Source: Rhodoferax sp.
GTDB lineage: Bacteria > Pseudomonadota > Gammaproteobacteria > Burkholderiales > Burkholderiaceae_C
Length of the DNA stretch: 19,704 bases
Assembly (NCBI GenBank): GCA_020048795.1
Contig: JAIFMA010000098.1
Coordinates: 1-19,704 of the forward strand
Direction: 5' to 3'
In this document: one piece after another, positions 6,837-14,914 of the stretch
How positions within the stretch are numbered: the first letter of the stretch is position 1
Layout: each line of letters opens with the position of its first letter
Position numbers and translations under genes: made by a program
The notes under the pieces: generated by a model
What the model was told of the DNA's origin: nothing
What the model saw: only the letters and a program-made list of their open reading frames with translations
Database searches by the model: none

Positions 6837-9833
6837 TTATTGTCTGTTATCCAAGCGCAAGTCAAGCTGTTTGGCCAAATCCTCGGGCGTGAACGGTTTG
6901 GCGACAAAATCGTCCATGCCCGCCGAAAAACATTGATCGACCTCACTTTGCAGGGCAAAGGCCGTCATGGCGACAATGCGCACCCTGGCTCTGCCATTGG
7001 CTGTCTCGTTCAATCGAATTTGCCGCGTCGCCTCCAGTCCGTTCATCACCGGCATTTGCAAGTCCATCAGCACCAGATCAAAGTCCTTTTGGCGGACCCA
7101 GTCCACCGCCTCCTGGCCATTGTTGGCCACCGTCACACGGTGCCCCATAAACGCCAGAAGACCCGCTGCGTAGGTCTGATTCAGTGGGTAGTCGTCCACC
7201 AGCAACACGTCCAGGCTGATGCCTTGGGTTGATGGCTGCAAGGCTGTGTGGACATCTGTGATGTCGGTGTCAGGGTTTGACAGTCTGGCCGTGCCAGTCG
7301 AAGGGCCAGACGAGTGGGGCACACCCAGCTTGACCGTGAACGAAAAGGTGCTACCTTGACCGGGGCAGGAGTTCACCCAGATTTGGCCTTCCATCAGTTC
7401 CACCAGGTCGCGTGCAACGCTCAAGCCCAATCCCGTTCCTGTGGGCTTGAGTGGCGGCTGGCCGGTGTCATCGATCTTTTGCCAGAACGGCTCAAAAACC
7501 AGCTTTTGTCGAGCCAGTTCGATGCCAATGCCACTGTCGCGCACATCAAATTGCAACTTGACGGTTTTATCGTTCAGGCTGACCAAGGCCACTTCCAACA
7601 CAACCGCGCCCTGTTCGGTAAATTTGATGGCATTGCCCAACAGTTGGGTCAAGATTTGCCTCAGGTACACCAGGTCACCCAGCACGGTCACCGGTATGGC
7701 ACTGCTGACGGACACCTTCAGCGTCAAAAACTTTTGCTGGACACTGGTCATCAACTTGGCCGCCGTGTCTTCAACCAACGCAACCAGGTTAAACGGCAAG
7801 ACTTCCAGGTTGAGCCTGCCGGCTTCAATGTCTGAGAAAGACTGCAGTTCATCGATCACCCCCAGCAAGGTTTCGGCGGAGTGCTCCAGCATTTCAAGCT
7901 CATTGCGTGCAGGGCACTCCGGGTGGCTGAGCAAAACCTGCCCAGTGGTGTTGATGACGCTGTTCATCAGGGAACGAATGTCCTGGCGTGCGTTGGCCAG
8001 CAGCGCGGCTTCGGCCTGGCTGGCTTGCTTGGTCTTGTCGTTGCGCTCAAGCAGTTGGCGGTTGAGCCGCGCAAGTGTGTTTTGGGTGGCCTTGATCGAA
8101 GACACATCGGTTAACACGGAAACAACACCATGCACCTGACCGTCGCTCGCTAAGTCAGGCAAATATTGCGTCCAAAAGACGCACATGCTGCCGTCACGTT
8201 GCGGCCATTCAATTTCAAACATCTGTGCATGACCGGCCATGGCGGCTTCGAGGCAGTGGCGTTGCTTCTGGAAAATCGTCTCACCCAGAAGATCCTTTAG
8301 CGGCACATCTTGCAAGGCTTGCGCGCTGCGTTGAAAGTAATTTTGATACGCCAGGTTGGCAAAACTGCAGGTCATGTCAGTGCGCCAATAACCCACCATG
8401 CTGGGCAGGGCATCCATCAGGGTGCGCAAAAATCGCTGGTTGTCCACCAATTGTTGTTGCTCTGCGCGCCGTGTGGTGATGTCACTCAGGGTGCCAATCA
8501 TCCGCAGTGCCTGCCCCGCCTCGTCGCGGCCAATCACCATGCCACGGTCGAGCGCCCAGCGCCAGGAGCCATCTGTTGCCCGCACACGGTATTCCGTTGC
8601 ATAGCGGCTTTGGGTGCCACTCAGGCAGGCCTGCACCAGTTCAAGTGTGCGCGACAAGTCTTGCGGATGCAGTCGCGACGCCCATTCGTCCGCGCTGGCT
8701 TCAGTTTCCTGCAATTCATGGCCAAAAATTTCTGTCGATCGACTTAAGCGAAACACCTGTCCGGTGCTCGGGTTCAGGTCCCAAACGCTAAGCTCTCCGG
8801 ACTCAAGGGCCAAATTCCAGCGTTCTTCATTCAGGTGCAACGCGTGGCTGGCCAGCTCATTGCGGTGCAGCAATTTGATAAATATCAGGCCAAACCAGAT
8901 TAAAAACATGGATCCGGCAACACCCGCCAACAAGTAAACATTGCGCTGAAGGTGTTGTGCAGCAAACATGTTTTGCGTCGAAAACCCCAGCACCACAACC
9001 AGGTCATGCCCCTGCACCTTGCGCCACTGGTGGAGCCGGTTTACCTGGTCGAACGCCGATGGTTTTTCTATCCAGCCTTGGCCGGATGAATCCATGGCCG
9101 CAAAAAGTGGATCAATGCCAATTTTTCCACCGGCCTGCCCATCGGGGGTTGGCCAACGCGCCAAGACATGGCCGTGTTGATCCATCAAACTTGACGTGCT
9201 GTCCTGCTGAAAATTGAAGGTTTCGTAGTGCCGCATGAAGTAATCCGAGGCCACCGACAAAACAATGACACCTTCAAAGCGGCCGCTCGGGTCAAGCAGC
9301 GGCCGGGTAAACAGAATCGACCAACGATTGGAAATTCGGCCCAATACCGGATCGGAGATGAATAAACTGTCTTGCTGACGGTTGTTGTGAATCTGAAAGT
9401 ACGGCCGATCACCCATTTCTATCGGCCCAGCCTGGGGCTCTCGGCTGCTGTATTGCAGACGTCCGTTTGCGCCAATGATTGCGGCCTCGAACACCACTTC
9501 TTTTGCCAGGCGGCTTTGCTTGAACACAACGCGCTCAGCAAACTGAGCTGGCTCCCTCAACCAATCCTCACGCAGGTCTTGAAGCGCGATATCAAGGGTG
9601 TTCACCGATGCTTCGACGGTTTCAGCAAAAGCCCATGACAAATTGGACAGCTCGCGGCGCGCCGTTGATTCCGCATTGGCATACGAGCGCTGGATGCCCC
9701 AGCCAATCACCGCCCACAAAGCCACCAGCAGCACGCCAAAAAAGACCGTCAAGACAACACGTGGCGACCTTGGTCCCTTTTTGTCAGGGCTGGCAGGTGA
9801 CGGGTTGAATTTCATGCGTAGAGAATATCGCAT
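6837..9833 (-). CDS. Hybrid sensor kinase-like protein HK1 lacking the phospho-accepting histidine
   Basis: Large membrane protein, 998 residues from this ATG. Order: TM1 (about 26-47), a periplasmic region resembling a dCACHE sensor (about 55-290), TM2 (about 299-322), PAS (about 335-458), a second PAS (about 465-585), a degenerate HisKA (about 602-670), HATPase (about 715-835) with N-box LGNAIKFTEQG and G-boxes DSGIGIE and GTGLGLSVA, and a receiver (about 875-990) with intact D924 (LMDLQMP), MTA Thr and AKP Lys. The H-box reads NARQDIRSLMN where NMSHEIRTPMN is expected, so His is Gln617 (codon CAG at 7983-7985). The ATP site looks intact. A TTG start at 9863 or ATG at 9815 are alternatives; none has a clear ribosome-binding site. 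It is the first gene of the HK1, binding protein, HK2 run. Confidence 0.9.
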   Translation of the reverse strand: MRYSLRMKFNPSPASPDKKGPRSPRVVLTVFFGVLLVALWAVIGWGIQRSYANAESTARRELSNLSWAFAETVEASVNTLDIALQDLREDWLREPAQFAERVVFKQSRLAKEVVFEAAIIGANGRLQYSSREPQAGPIEMGDRPYFQIHNNRQQDSLFISDPVLGRISNRWSILFTRPLLDPSGRFEGVIVLSVASDYFMRHYETFNFQQDSTSSLMDQHGHVLARWPTPDGQAGGKIGIDPLFAAMDSSGQGWIEKPSAFDQVNRLHQWRKVQGHDLVVVLGFSTQNMFAAQHLQRNVYLLAGVAGSMFLIWFGLIFIKLLHRNELASHALHLNEERWNLALESGELSVWDLNPSTGQVFRLSRSTEIFGHELQETEASADEWASRLHPQDLSRTLELVQACLSGTQSRYATEYRVRATDGSWRWALDRGMVIGRDEAGQALRMIGTLSDITTRRAEQQQLVDNQRFLRTLMDALPSMVGYWRTDMTCSFANLAYQNYFQRSAQALQDVPLKDLLGETIFQKQRHCLEAAMAGHAQMFEIEWPQRDGSMCVFWTQYLPDLASDGQVHGVVSVLTDVSSIKATQNTLARLNRQLLERNDKTKQASQAEAALLANARQDIRSLMNSVINTTGQVLLSHPECPARNELEMLEHSAETLLGVIDELQSFSDIEAGRLNLEVLPFNLVALVEDTAAKLMTSVQQKFLTLKVSVSSAIPVTVLGDLVYLRQILTQLLGNAIKFTEQGAVVLEVALVSLNDKTVKLQFDVRDSGIGIELARQKLVFEPFWQKIDDTGQPPLKPTGTGLGLSVARDLVELMEGQIWVNSCPGQGSTFSFTVKLGVPHSSGPSTGTARLSNPDTDITDVHTALQPSTQGISLDVLLVDDYPLNQTYAAGLLAFMGHRVTVANNGQEAVDWVRQKDFDLVLMDLQMPVMNGLEATRQIRLNETANGRARVRIVAMTAFALQSEVDQCFSAGMDDFVAKPFTPEDLAKQLDLRLDNRQ

Positions 9834-9893
9834 GCCTGTCACCGCTTTGGCATTTTCAGACAACGGTGTGACGGATCATGCAAGGTCCACCCT

Positions 9894-9917
9894 GGATCAG
9901 CCTGGCATGGGCTGACC
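9894..9917. repeat. Inverted repeat in the HK1 leader
   Basis: GGATCAGCC at 9894-9902 can pair with GGCTGACC at 9910-9917 with one bulged A. No T-run follows on either strand, so it is not a clear terminator. It sits upstream of HK1 and could be leader structure or an operator, or chance. The rest of the 9834-10054 gap holds only a short GGGC/GCCC hairpin near 10018-10029 and no convincing promoter. Confidence 0.2.
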
Positions 9918-10054
9918 GCATTGGCGTTGTTGCAACACTATTTCAGCTTTTGCGTCAAAAAGTCCAACATGAATCTGGATGCACCTGAATCAATAGCGCT
10001 TTGCGCATACTGCGTAAGGGCTTCCGCCCATTTATCTATAAATTTTCAGTCAAG

Positions 10055-12268
10055 CTAAAGGCCTGCTGGCTGGCCTGGCACCGATCCATCGTCCAGCGGC
10101 AGCCACCTGGACAAGGCGACTTTCAGGGCATCGAGGGCAATCGGCTTGGTCAAAAAGTCGTCCATGCCAATCGCTGCGCAGTGCTGGCGGTCTTCTTCGA
10201 AGGCATTGGCGGTCAGGGCCAAAATCGGCAGGCGTGGGCGCTGATGTGTTGCCTCCCACTGGCGAATTTCTACGGTAGCCTGGTAGCCGTCTTGCACCGG
10301 CATTTGCAAGTCCATCAGGATTGCGTCAAACACGACGCCGGTTTGCACAACTGCCACCGCCTGCTGGCCGTCATGGACCACGGTGACCTTGAGCTCAAGC
10401 TGCGCCAGCAGTGACTCGATCACCATGCGATTGACCGGGTTGTCTTCGGCAACCAACACATGCCCATGCATCAGGGCATCGGTGGGTGCCAGGCTGGCGG
10501 ATTGTGCCTGGCGCGCGGTCTGGAGGGTGTCTGGCGTGCCTGCAACACGGCGCGCAGGCACCCGAAACCAGAAACTTGAGCCCACACCGGGCGTGCTGCT
10601 GACCCCGACCTCACCGCCCATGGCTTTGGCCAGGCTGGCCACAATCGACAAACCCAGCCCGGAGCCGCCAAATTCACGCGTGATCGAGTTGTCGGTTTGC
10701 GAAAACGGCTTGAACAGCAAATCCAGCTTGTCGGCGGCGATACCCATGCCACTGTCGCTGACCGAAAACTCCAGCAGCGCTGATGGAGCGCTGCATTCGA
10801 GTTCAACGGCTTGCAGCCGCACAAAACCGGTACGGGTGAACTTGAGGGCATTGCCCACCAGGTTACCCAGCATCTGGCGCAGGCGGTGCGCGTCGGCCAC
10901 ATAACGCTGACCCGCTACGCCCCGCCACTGACCCTCAAGTTGCAAGCCCTTGGCCTGGGCGGCACCCGCAAACAGCTTGCAGGTTTCCTGCAACAGGGCA
11001 TCGGGGGCAAAGGGAACGCTTTCAAGCTGGAATTTGCCCGCTTCAATTTTGGACAAATCCAGGATGTCGTTGAGCAGGCTCAGCAGGGATTGGCCACTCG
11101 ACAAAATGGTTCGGATGTAATCATTTCGCACGCCGTCTGGGACATGGGGCATGAGCAGCAACTGCGCCATGCCCAAAATGCCATTCATCGGGGTGCGGAT
11201 TTCATGGCTCATGGTGGCCAGAAAGCGACTTTTGGCCTGGTTGGCAGCCTGTGCCAACTGGGTCGCCTGGCGCAAATTTTCTTCTCCGATCTTGCGCTCG
11301 GTCACATCGCGAAAGCTCCATACCCGCCCGACAATCTCGTCCTCAAGGTGCTGCGGGTTGGAATAGACCTCCAGGGTGCGCCCATCCTTGAAGCTCAGGG
11401 TGTCAAAACTGCGCCCGGCAGGATCGGCAGCAATGTCATGCATCCGGCTTAAAAAAGTGGCCGGATCGCTCAGTTGCTGCGCTGCCGACATGAGCAAGCC
11501 CTGGTCAATGGCACCCCTGAGCGCACTGGGTTGAAACTGCCACTGCTGCAAAAAACGCTGGTTGAACGACTCCACCCCGCCGTTGCTGTTGACCACCAAA
11601 ATGCCATCGGCCGTGGCTTCAATCACGGCACGCTCCAGCGACACCGCCTGGCGCAGGTCTTGCACCAGCCGGGGTACCGGCAACATCACCAGCCAGACCC
11701 CCACCAGCCCGATGAACCAACTGGTCAGCATGGAGCCGGTAAAGTAAGGCGCGGGGGCCAACTGGAGCGCGTTCAACACGATGTAGCTTAGCCAGGCCAG
11801 AAAATACCCACCCCCAAACAGCCAGCCGGCACGCGCATTCACCACCACCGTCAGCATCACCGTCATGGCCAGCGCCGTCACTGCGGTGACAGGTGGCAAG
11901 CCTCCAAACAACAAAAAAACCAGCACCAGAAAAAGGAAGCCGGAAAACCAGAGCAGCGACTTTTCCGGCTGCCCACGCCGGTTGGTGCGCATCGCCGCCA
12001 CGATGCCCAGCATCAGAATCACCACCACAACAGCCGATGTCAGCTTGCGGAAAAACACAAACGGCACACCAATGGTCAAGAAAATGGTGCACACCAGCAA
12101 AAAAATGCCATAAAACCGCTCCAGCAAACCGATGCTGGTGGCATGACTGGCTTCAACCCAAGCCCAAGATCGCCAGGCATGGACGCGACCTGAGCCACGG
12201 CTTTGACCCTGCATGACGGAGGCGGGTTGACTGGCTGGCATCGCTTGTGTGCTCGACTTGCCCGGCAT
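10055..12268 (-). CDS. Six-TM hybrid sensor histidine kinase HK3
   Basis: Hybrid kinase of 737 residues with all phosphorelay residues present. After a polar N-terminus there are about six membrane helices (residues 52-197) with short loops and no large periplasmic domain, so the signal is likely sensed in or near the membrane. Then come a PAS domain (about 205-325), HisKA with H355 in ATMSHEIRTPMNGILGM, HATPase with N-box LVGNALKFT and G-boxes DSGMGIA and GGSGLGLSI, and a receiver (about 603-717) with D653 in LMDLQMP, LTA Thr and TKP Lys. It starts nine bases after the cheW stop, so it is probably the last gene of the chemotaxis transcript. The receiver has no output domain, so a partner Hpt and regulator are needed. 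Confidence 0.93.
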   Translation of the reverse strand: MPGKSSTQAMPASQPASVMQGQSRGSGRVHAWRSWAWVEASHATSIGLLERFYGIFLLVCTIFLTIGVPFVFFRKLTSAVVVVILMLGIVAAMRTNRRGQPEKSLLWFSGFLFLVLVFLLFGGLPPVTAVTALAMTVMLTVVVNARAGWLFGGGYFLAWLSYIVLNALQLAPAPYFTGSMLTSWFIGLVGVWLVMLPVPRLVQDLRQAVSLERAVIEATADGILVVNSNGGVESFNQRFLQQWQFQPSALRGAIDQGLLMSAAQQLSDPATFLSRMHDIAADPAGRSFDTLSFKDGRTLEVYSNPQHLEDEIVGRVWSFRDVTERKIGEENLRQATQLAQAANQAKSRFLATMSHEIRTPMNGILGMAQLLLMPHVPDGVRNDYIRTILSSGQSLLSLLNDILDLSKIEAGKFQLESVPFAPDALLQETCKLFAGAAQAKGLQLEGQWRGVAGQRYVADAHRLRQMLGNLVGNALKFTRTGFVRLQAVELECSAPSALLEFSVSDSGMGIAADKLDLLFKPFSQTDNSITREFGGSGLGLSIVASLAKAMGGEVGVSSTPGVGSSFWFRVPARRVAGTPDTLQTARQAQSASLAPTDALMHGHVLVAEDNPVNRMVIESLLAQLELKVTVVHDGQQAVAVVQTGVVFDAILMDLQMPVQDGYQATVEIRQWEATHQRPRLPILALTANAFEEDRQHCAAIGMDDFLTKPIALDALKVALSRWLPLDDGSVPGQPAGL

Positions 12269-12277
12269 GGTGGGTTG

Positions 12278-12829
12278 TTACATGGGCCCGGCCTGACCAC
12301 TCATCTGCCCCATCTGCCCAATTTCTTCCGTTGACAGCACCCGGTTGACGTTGAGCAAGATGACAAACTTGCCATTCACCTTGCCAATGCCTTCAATGAA
12401 GTCGGGCCTGATCTTGGCGCCAAAGCTGGGCGCTTGCTCAATTTCACTCGACGCAATTTCCAGCACTGCCTGCACCGAGTCCACCACAAGGCCCATGTTC
12501 TGGCGCTCGCCCTCGGTTTGGGTCTCGACCTCAATGATCACGATGCAGGTGCTTTTGGTCACTGGCGTGGACGGTTTGCCAAAGCGGCTGGACAGGTCCA
12601 TCACCGGCACCACGGCACCACGCAGGTTGATCACGCCGCGAATGCACGCGGGCATCATGGGCACTTCGGTCAGGTTGGCGTACCAGATGATTTCCTTGAT
12701 ACACAGGATGTTGATGGAAAACATCTCGCCACCCAACAGAAAGGTCAGGTACTGTTTTTCTTCGACCGCCGCTGCAGCGGCTGTCAAGGCTGGCAACAGC
12801 TTTTTATCGGTTTGCACCAGAGCACTCAT
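12278..12829 (-). CDS. cheW: Chemotaxis coupling protein CheW
   Basis: Cytoplasmic adaptor that links chemoreceptors to the kinase CheA, 183 residues. A variable N-terminus of about 25 residues leads into the CheW fold: YLTFLLGGEMFSINILCIKEI, then the conserved RGVINLRGAVVPVMDL at about 64-79, VDSVQAVLEI, and FVILLNVNRVL near the end. A short Gly/Met/Gln-rich tail follows. AAAGGAG at 12836-12842, six bases before the ATG, overlaps the stop of the upstream chemoreceptor gene, so the two are probably coupled. CheW needs CheA as partner, and no intact cheA is in the window. Confidence 0.95.
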   Translation of the reverse strand: MSALVQTDKKLLPALTAAAAAVEEKQYLTFLLGGEMFSINILCIKEIIWYANLTEVPMMPACIRGVINLRGAVVPVMDLSSRFGKPSTPVTKSTCIVIIEVETQTEGERQNMGLVVDSVQAVLEIASSEIEQAPSFGAKIRPDFIEGIGKVNGKFVILLNVNRVLSTEEIGQMGQMSGQAGPM

Positions 12830-12840
12830 GGCCGGCTCCT

Positions 12841-14496
12841 TTAAAACTTGGTGAACTGGGACTCATCCAACTCAGAGGCCGGTGCCTGCGCTGCTGTCAC
12901 CTTGGCTGACGGTTTGGCTTTAGCGGCCTTGGCAGCTGGTTTTTTGCCGCTGGCGGTGCTCTTGTGCACGGCAAATGAGGTAGCGCTGTGCCCGGAGCCA
13001 TCAAGCTTGAAGAAGCTCATGGTTTGCTGCAATTGCTCGGCCTGGCCACTCATTTCTTCAGAGGTGGCAGCCAGTTCTTCGGAGCTGGACGCGTTTTGCT
13101 GGGTGGTCTGGTTGAGTTGACTCACCGCCGAGTTGATCTGACCCACACCACTGCTTTGTTCGGTCGATGCAGCGGTGATCTCTTGCACCAGGTCACTGGT
13201 TTTGCGGATATTCGGCACGATCTCGGCCAGCAGGCGGCCAGCTTTTTCGGCCAACTCAACGCTGTTGCCAGCCACTTCGCCGATCTCCTGGGCAGCCACC
13301 TGGCTGCGTTCGGCCAGTTTGCGCACCTCAGCGGCCACCACGGCAAAGCCCTTGCCATGCTCACCCGCACGGGCGGCTTCAATGGCGGCATTCAGGGCCA
13401 GCAGGTTGGTTTGCGCGGCGATGTCATCAATGATGCCGATCTTCTTGGCGATCTGTTTCATGGCGTCTACCGTGGCGTTGACGGCTTCGCCACCGTCTAC
13501 TGCATCTTTCGCCGCCTTGCTGGCCATACCGTCGGTGATCTTGGCGTTTTCGGTATTCTGCGCAATGCTGCTGGTCATTTGCTCAATCGAAGCGGAGGTT
13601 TCTTCCACGCCGGCGGCTTGTTCGCTGGCGGCCTGGCTCAGGCTTTGTGCTGTGGCGCTGACTTCTTCCGAGGCGCTGGCCAGGGCCTGGGCACCACCAT
13701 TCACATCGGTCACCACCTGGCTAAGCTTGGTGATCATGTTGCTCATGGCTTGTAACATCTGGCCGGTTTCGTCCTTGGAAGGGTTGTCAATGCGCACGGT
13801 CAGGTCACCTTCTGACAGGCGGTTGGCCACTCTGAGGGCTTCGTTCACCGGGACAGTGACCGAGCGGGTCAGTACCCAGGCGGTCAAGGAGCCCAAGGCA
13901 ATGGCCACTGCGGCCAGCGTCAGCATCAGGGTGCGGGCCGAGTCGTAGCTTTTTTGAGAGGAAGCGACATCGTTCTTTGTGTTTTCTTCTTGCAAAGTCA
14001 CGTTTTCTTCAATGGCCTCTTGCCATTTCTGGGCAGCGGGGGCGGCTTGGCTCATCAAGAGTTTCAAGGCCTCGTCGTTTTTATTGGCCATCGCCAGATC
14101 CAGCACCTTGTCGGTCAAGGGGCGCGCCTCGGCGGCGGCATTTTTGATCTTGGCGCGGGCGGCTTTGCCTTTTTCGCTGGCGGGCAATTTGTCCAGCGCC
14201 TCCCAGGCCTCGTTGTACTTTTGGCGTACGCTGTCGAGCTTTTTCTTCTCGGCGCTCATTCCCGCCTCGTCCGTCACCAAAATGATGGTGCGGGTAATAC
14301 GTGTCACGATGTGAACAGACTCTGAGATATCTGTGTTGAGCTTGATCTTGACCATGTTGTCCTGGACGATATCGTCAAGTTGATTCTGTACCGTTGACAT
14401 CCCATTGATACCTACTGCCGCCAGCACCGCCATCAGCAGCAGCACCATGGCAAAACCCAGCGTCAAGCGCAAGCCAATTTTCATGTTTGCAAACAT
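12841..14496 (-). CDS. Methyl-accepting chemotaxis protein (4HB-type sensor)
   Basis: Transmembrane chemoreceptor, 551 residues. TM1 (about 9-29) and TM2 (about 192-213) flank a helical periplasmic region of roughly 160 residues consistent with a four-helix-bundle sensor. HAMP follows (about 214-266), then the cytoplasmic coiled coil. The conserved CheA/CheW-contact tip includes AAQTNLLALNAAIEAARAGE and GKGFAVVAAEVRKLAERS. The C-terminus is a flexible Ala/Lys/Pro-rich tail ending in ESQFTKF, with no NWETF-type CheR/CheB pentapeptide. The start at 14496 is supported by AAAGGGG at 14504-14510, seven bases upstream; ATG at 14484 is a weaker alternative. cheW follows after 11 bp. Ligand unknown. 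Confidence 0.95.
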   Translation of the reverse strand: MFANMKIGLRLTLGFAMVLLLMAVLAAVGINGMSTVQNQLDDIVQDNMVKIKLNTDISESVHIVTRITRTIILVTDEAGMSAEKKKLDSVRQKYNEAWEALDKLPASEKGKAARAKIKNAAAEARPLTDKVLDLAMANKNDEALKLLMSQAAPAAQKWQEAIEENVTLQEENTKNDVASSQKSYDSARTLMLTLAAVAIALGSLTAWVLTRSVTVPVNEALRVANRLSEGDLTVRIDNPSKDETGQMLQAMSNMITKLSQVVTDVNGGAQALASASEEVSATAQSLSQAASEQAAGVEETSASIEQMTSSIAQNTENAKITDGMASKAAKDAVDGGEAVNATVDAMKQIAKKIGIIDDIAAQTNLLALNAAIEAARAGEHGKGFAVVAAEVRKLAERSQVAAQEIGEVAGNSVELAEKAGRLLAEIVPNIRKTSDLVQEITAASTEQSSGVGQINSAVSQLNQTTQQNASSSEELAATSEEMSGQAEQLQQTMSFFKLDGSGHSATSFAVHKSTASGKKPAAKAAKAKPSAKVTAAQAPASELDESQFTKF

Positions 14497-14525
14497 CTCA
14501 ATACCCCTTTGGAAACTGTTTTAAT

Positions 14526-14565
14526 AACCATCGAACCATCGAACCATCTAACCATCGAACCATCT
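14526..14565. repeat. Tandem octamer repeat, five copies, in the chemoreceptor leader
   Basis: Five contiguous 8-base units read on the plus strand as AACCATCG, AACCATCG, AACCATCT, AACCATCG, AACCATCT. They lie 30 to 69 bases upstream of the chemoreceptor start, in its 5' region on the minus strand. Units differ only in the last base. Confidence 0.9.
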
Positions 14566-14584
14566 CAAGCCGCCTGTTGGCTTG
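14566..14584. repeat. Perfect 6-bp inverted repeat next to the octamer array
   Basis: CAAGCC at 14566-14571 and GGCTTG at 14579-14584 flank a 7-base loop and abut the octamer array. There is no T-run downstream on the minus strand, so it is not a convincing terminator; it may form a hairpin in the chemoreceptor leader. Confidence 0.4.
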
Positions 14585-14599
14585 CTCTTTCAAGCCTTT

Positions 14600-14615
14600 T
14601 AGCCCTCTAGCCCTC
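14600..14615. repeat. Second short tandem octamer, two copies
   Basis: TAGCCCTC occurs twice back to back, followed by the partial copy TATCC. It has the same 8-base period as the array 35 bases away but an unrelated unit sequence. The stretch 14616-14671 holds nothing else recognisable. Confidence 0.6.
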
Positions 14616-14671
14616 TATCCACTTGCGTAAGCAGCTACTGAAAACATAGTGTTTCAAAGCCAGTCTGGCAC

Positions 14672-14905
14672 TCAAGCCAGTCGCCCATGTTCTGGCCGCC
14701 CTTGCCCACCCTTGACCATGGACTGGCGTACCAGCGACGGCGCAACCAGCATCGGCACCGCATCACCATCGCCCAGAATGGTGGAGCCACGGACGCACCG
14801 GCTTTGCGCCAACATCTGCCCCCATGGCGTGATTGCGGTCTGGAACTCGCCCAGCAAGCTGATGTCTGTGGTGTTGCAAAACCAGGTGCATAGAAGCTCT
14901 GTCAC
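14672..14905 (-). pseudogene. Fragment resembling the C-terminus of CheA (CheW-like regulatory domain)
   Basis: A 77-residue frame with the sequence VRGSTILGDGDAVPML followed by VAPSLVR. This matches the end of the CheA regulatory domain (in E. coli CheA, ISAATILGDGSVALIVD and then the C-terminus). Upstream residues (LLGEFQTAITPWGQML) fit the preceding strand region loosely. No kinase, Hpt or dimerisation part is present in any frame nearby. The frame is continuous with the SpoIIAA-like gene, separated only by its TAG at 14915-14917; the GTG start has no good ribosome-binding site. The best reading is a remnant of a lost cheA or similar CheW-like protein. It could instead be a translated small CheW-like peptide, or chance similarity. 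Confidence 0.45.
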
Positions 14906-14914
14906 TTGTTCTGC

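Noticed and set aside
12988..13948. Plus-strand open frames of over 250 residues opposite the chemoreceptor
   Set aside because: The opposite strand encodes an unmistakable chemoreceptor; these frames are repetitive shadows of its coiled coil.
14526..14565. Octamer array considered as a CRISPR array or attachment site
   Set aside because: Units are 8 bases and contiguous with no spacers, and there is no cas gene or integrase nearby.
14566..14584. Hairpin as a rho-independent terminator for the upstream genes
   Set aside because: No T-run follows on the minus strand, and the stem is only six base pairs.
14585..14660. Sigma-28 flagellar promoter upstream of the chemoreceptor (TAAA, then GCCAACAG 16 bases later)
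   Set aside because: Only five of eight bases match the -10 consensus and the spacer is one base long; too weak to call.
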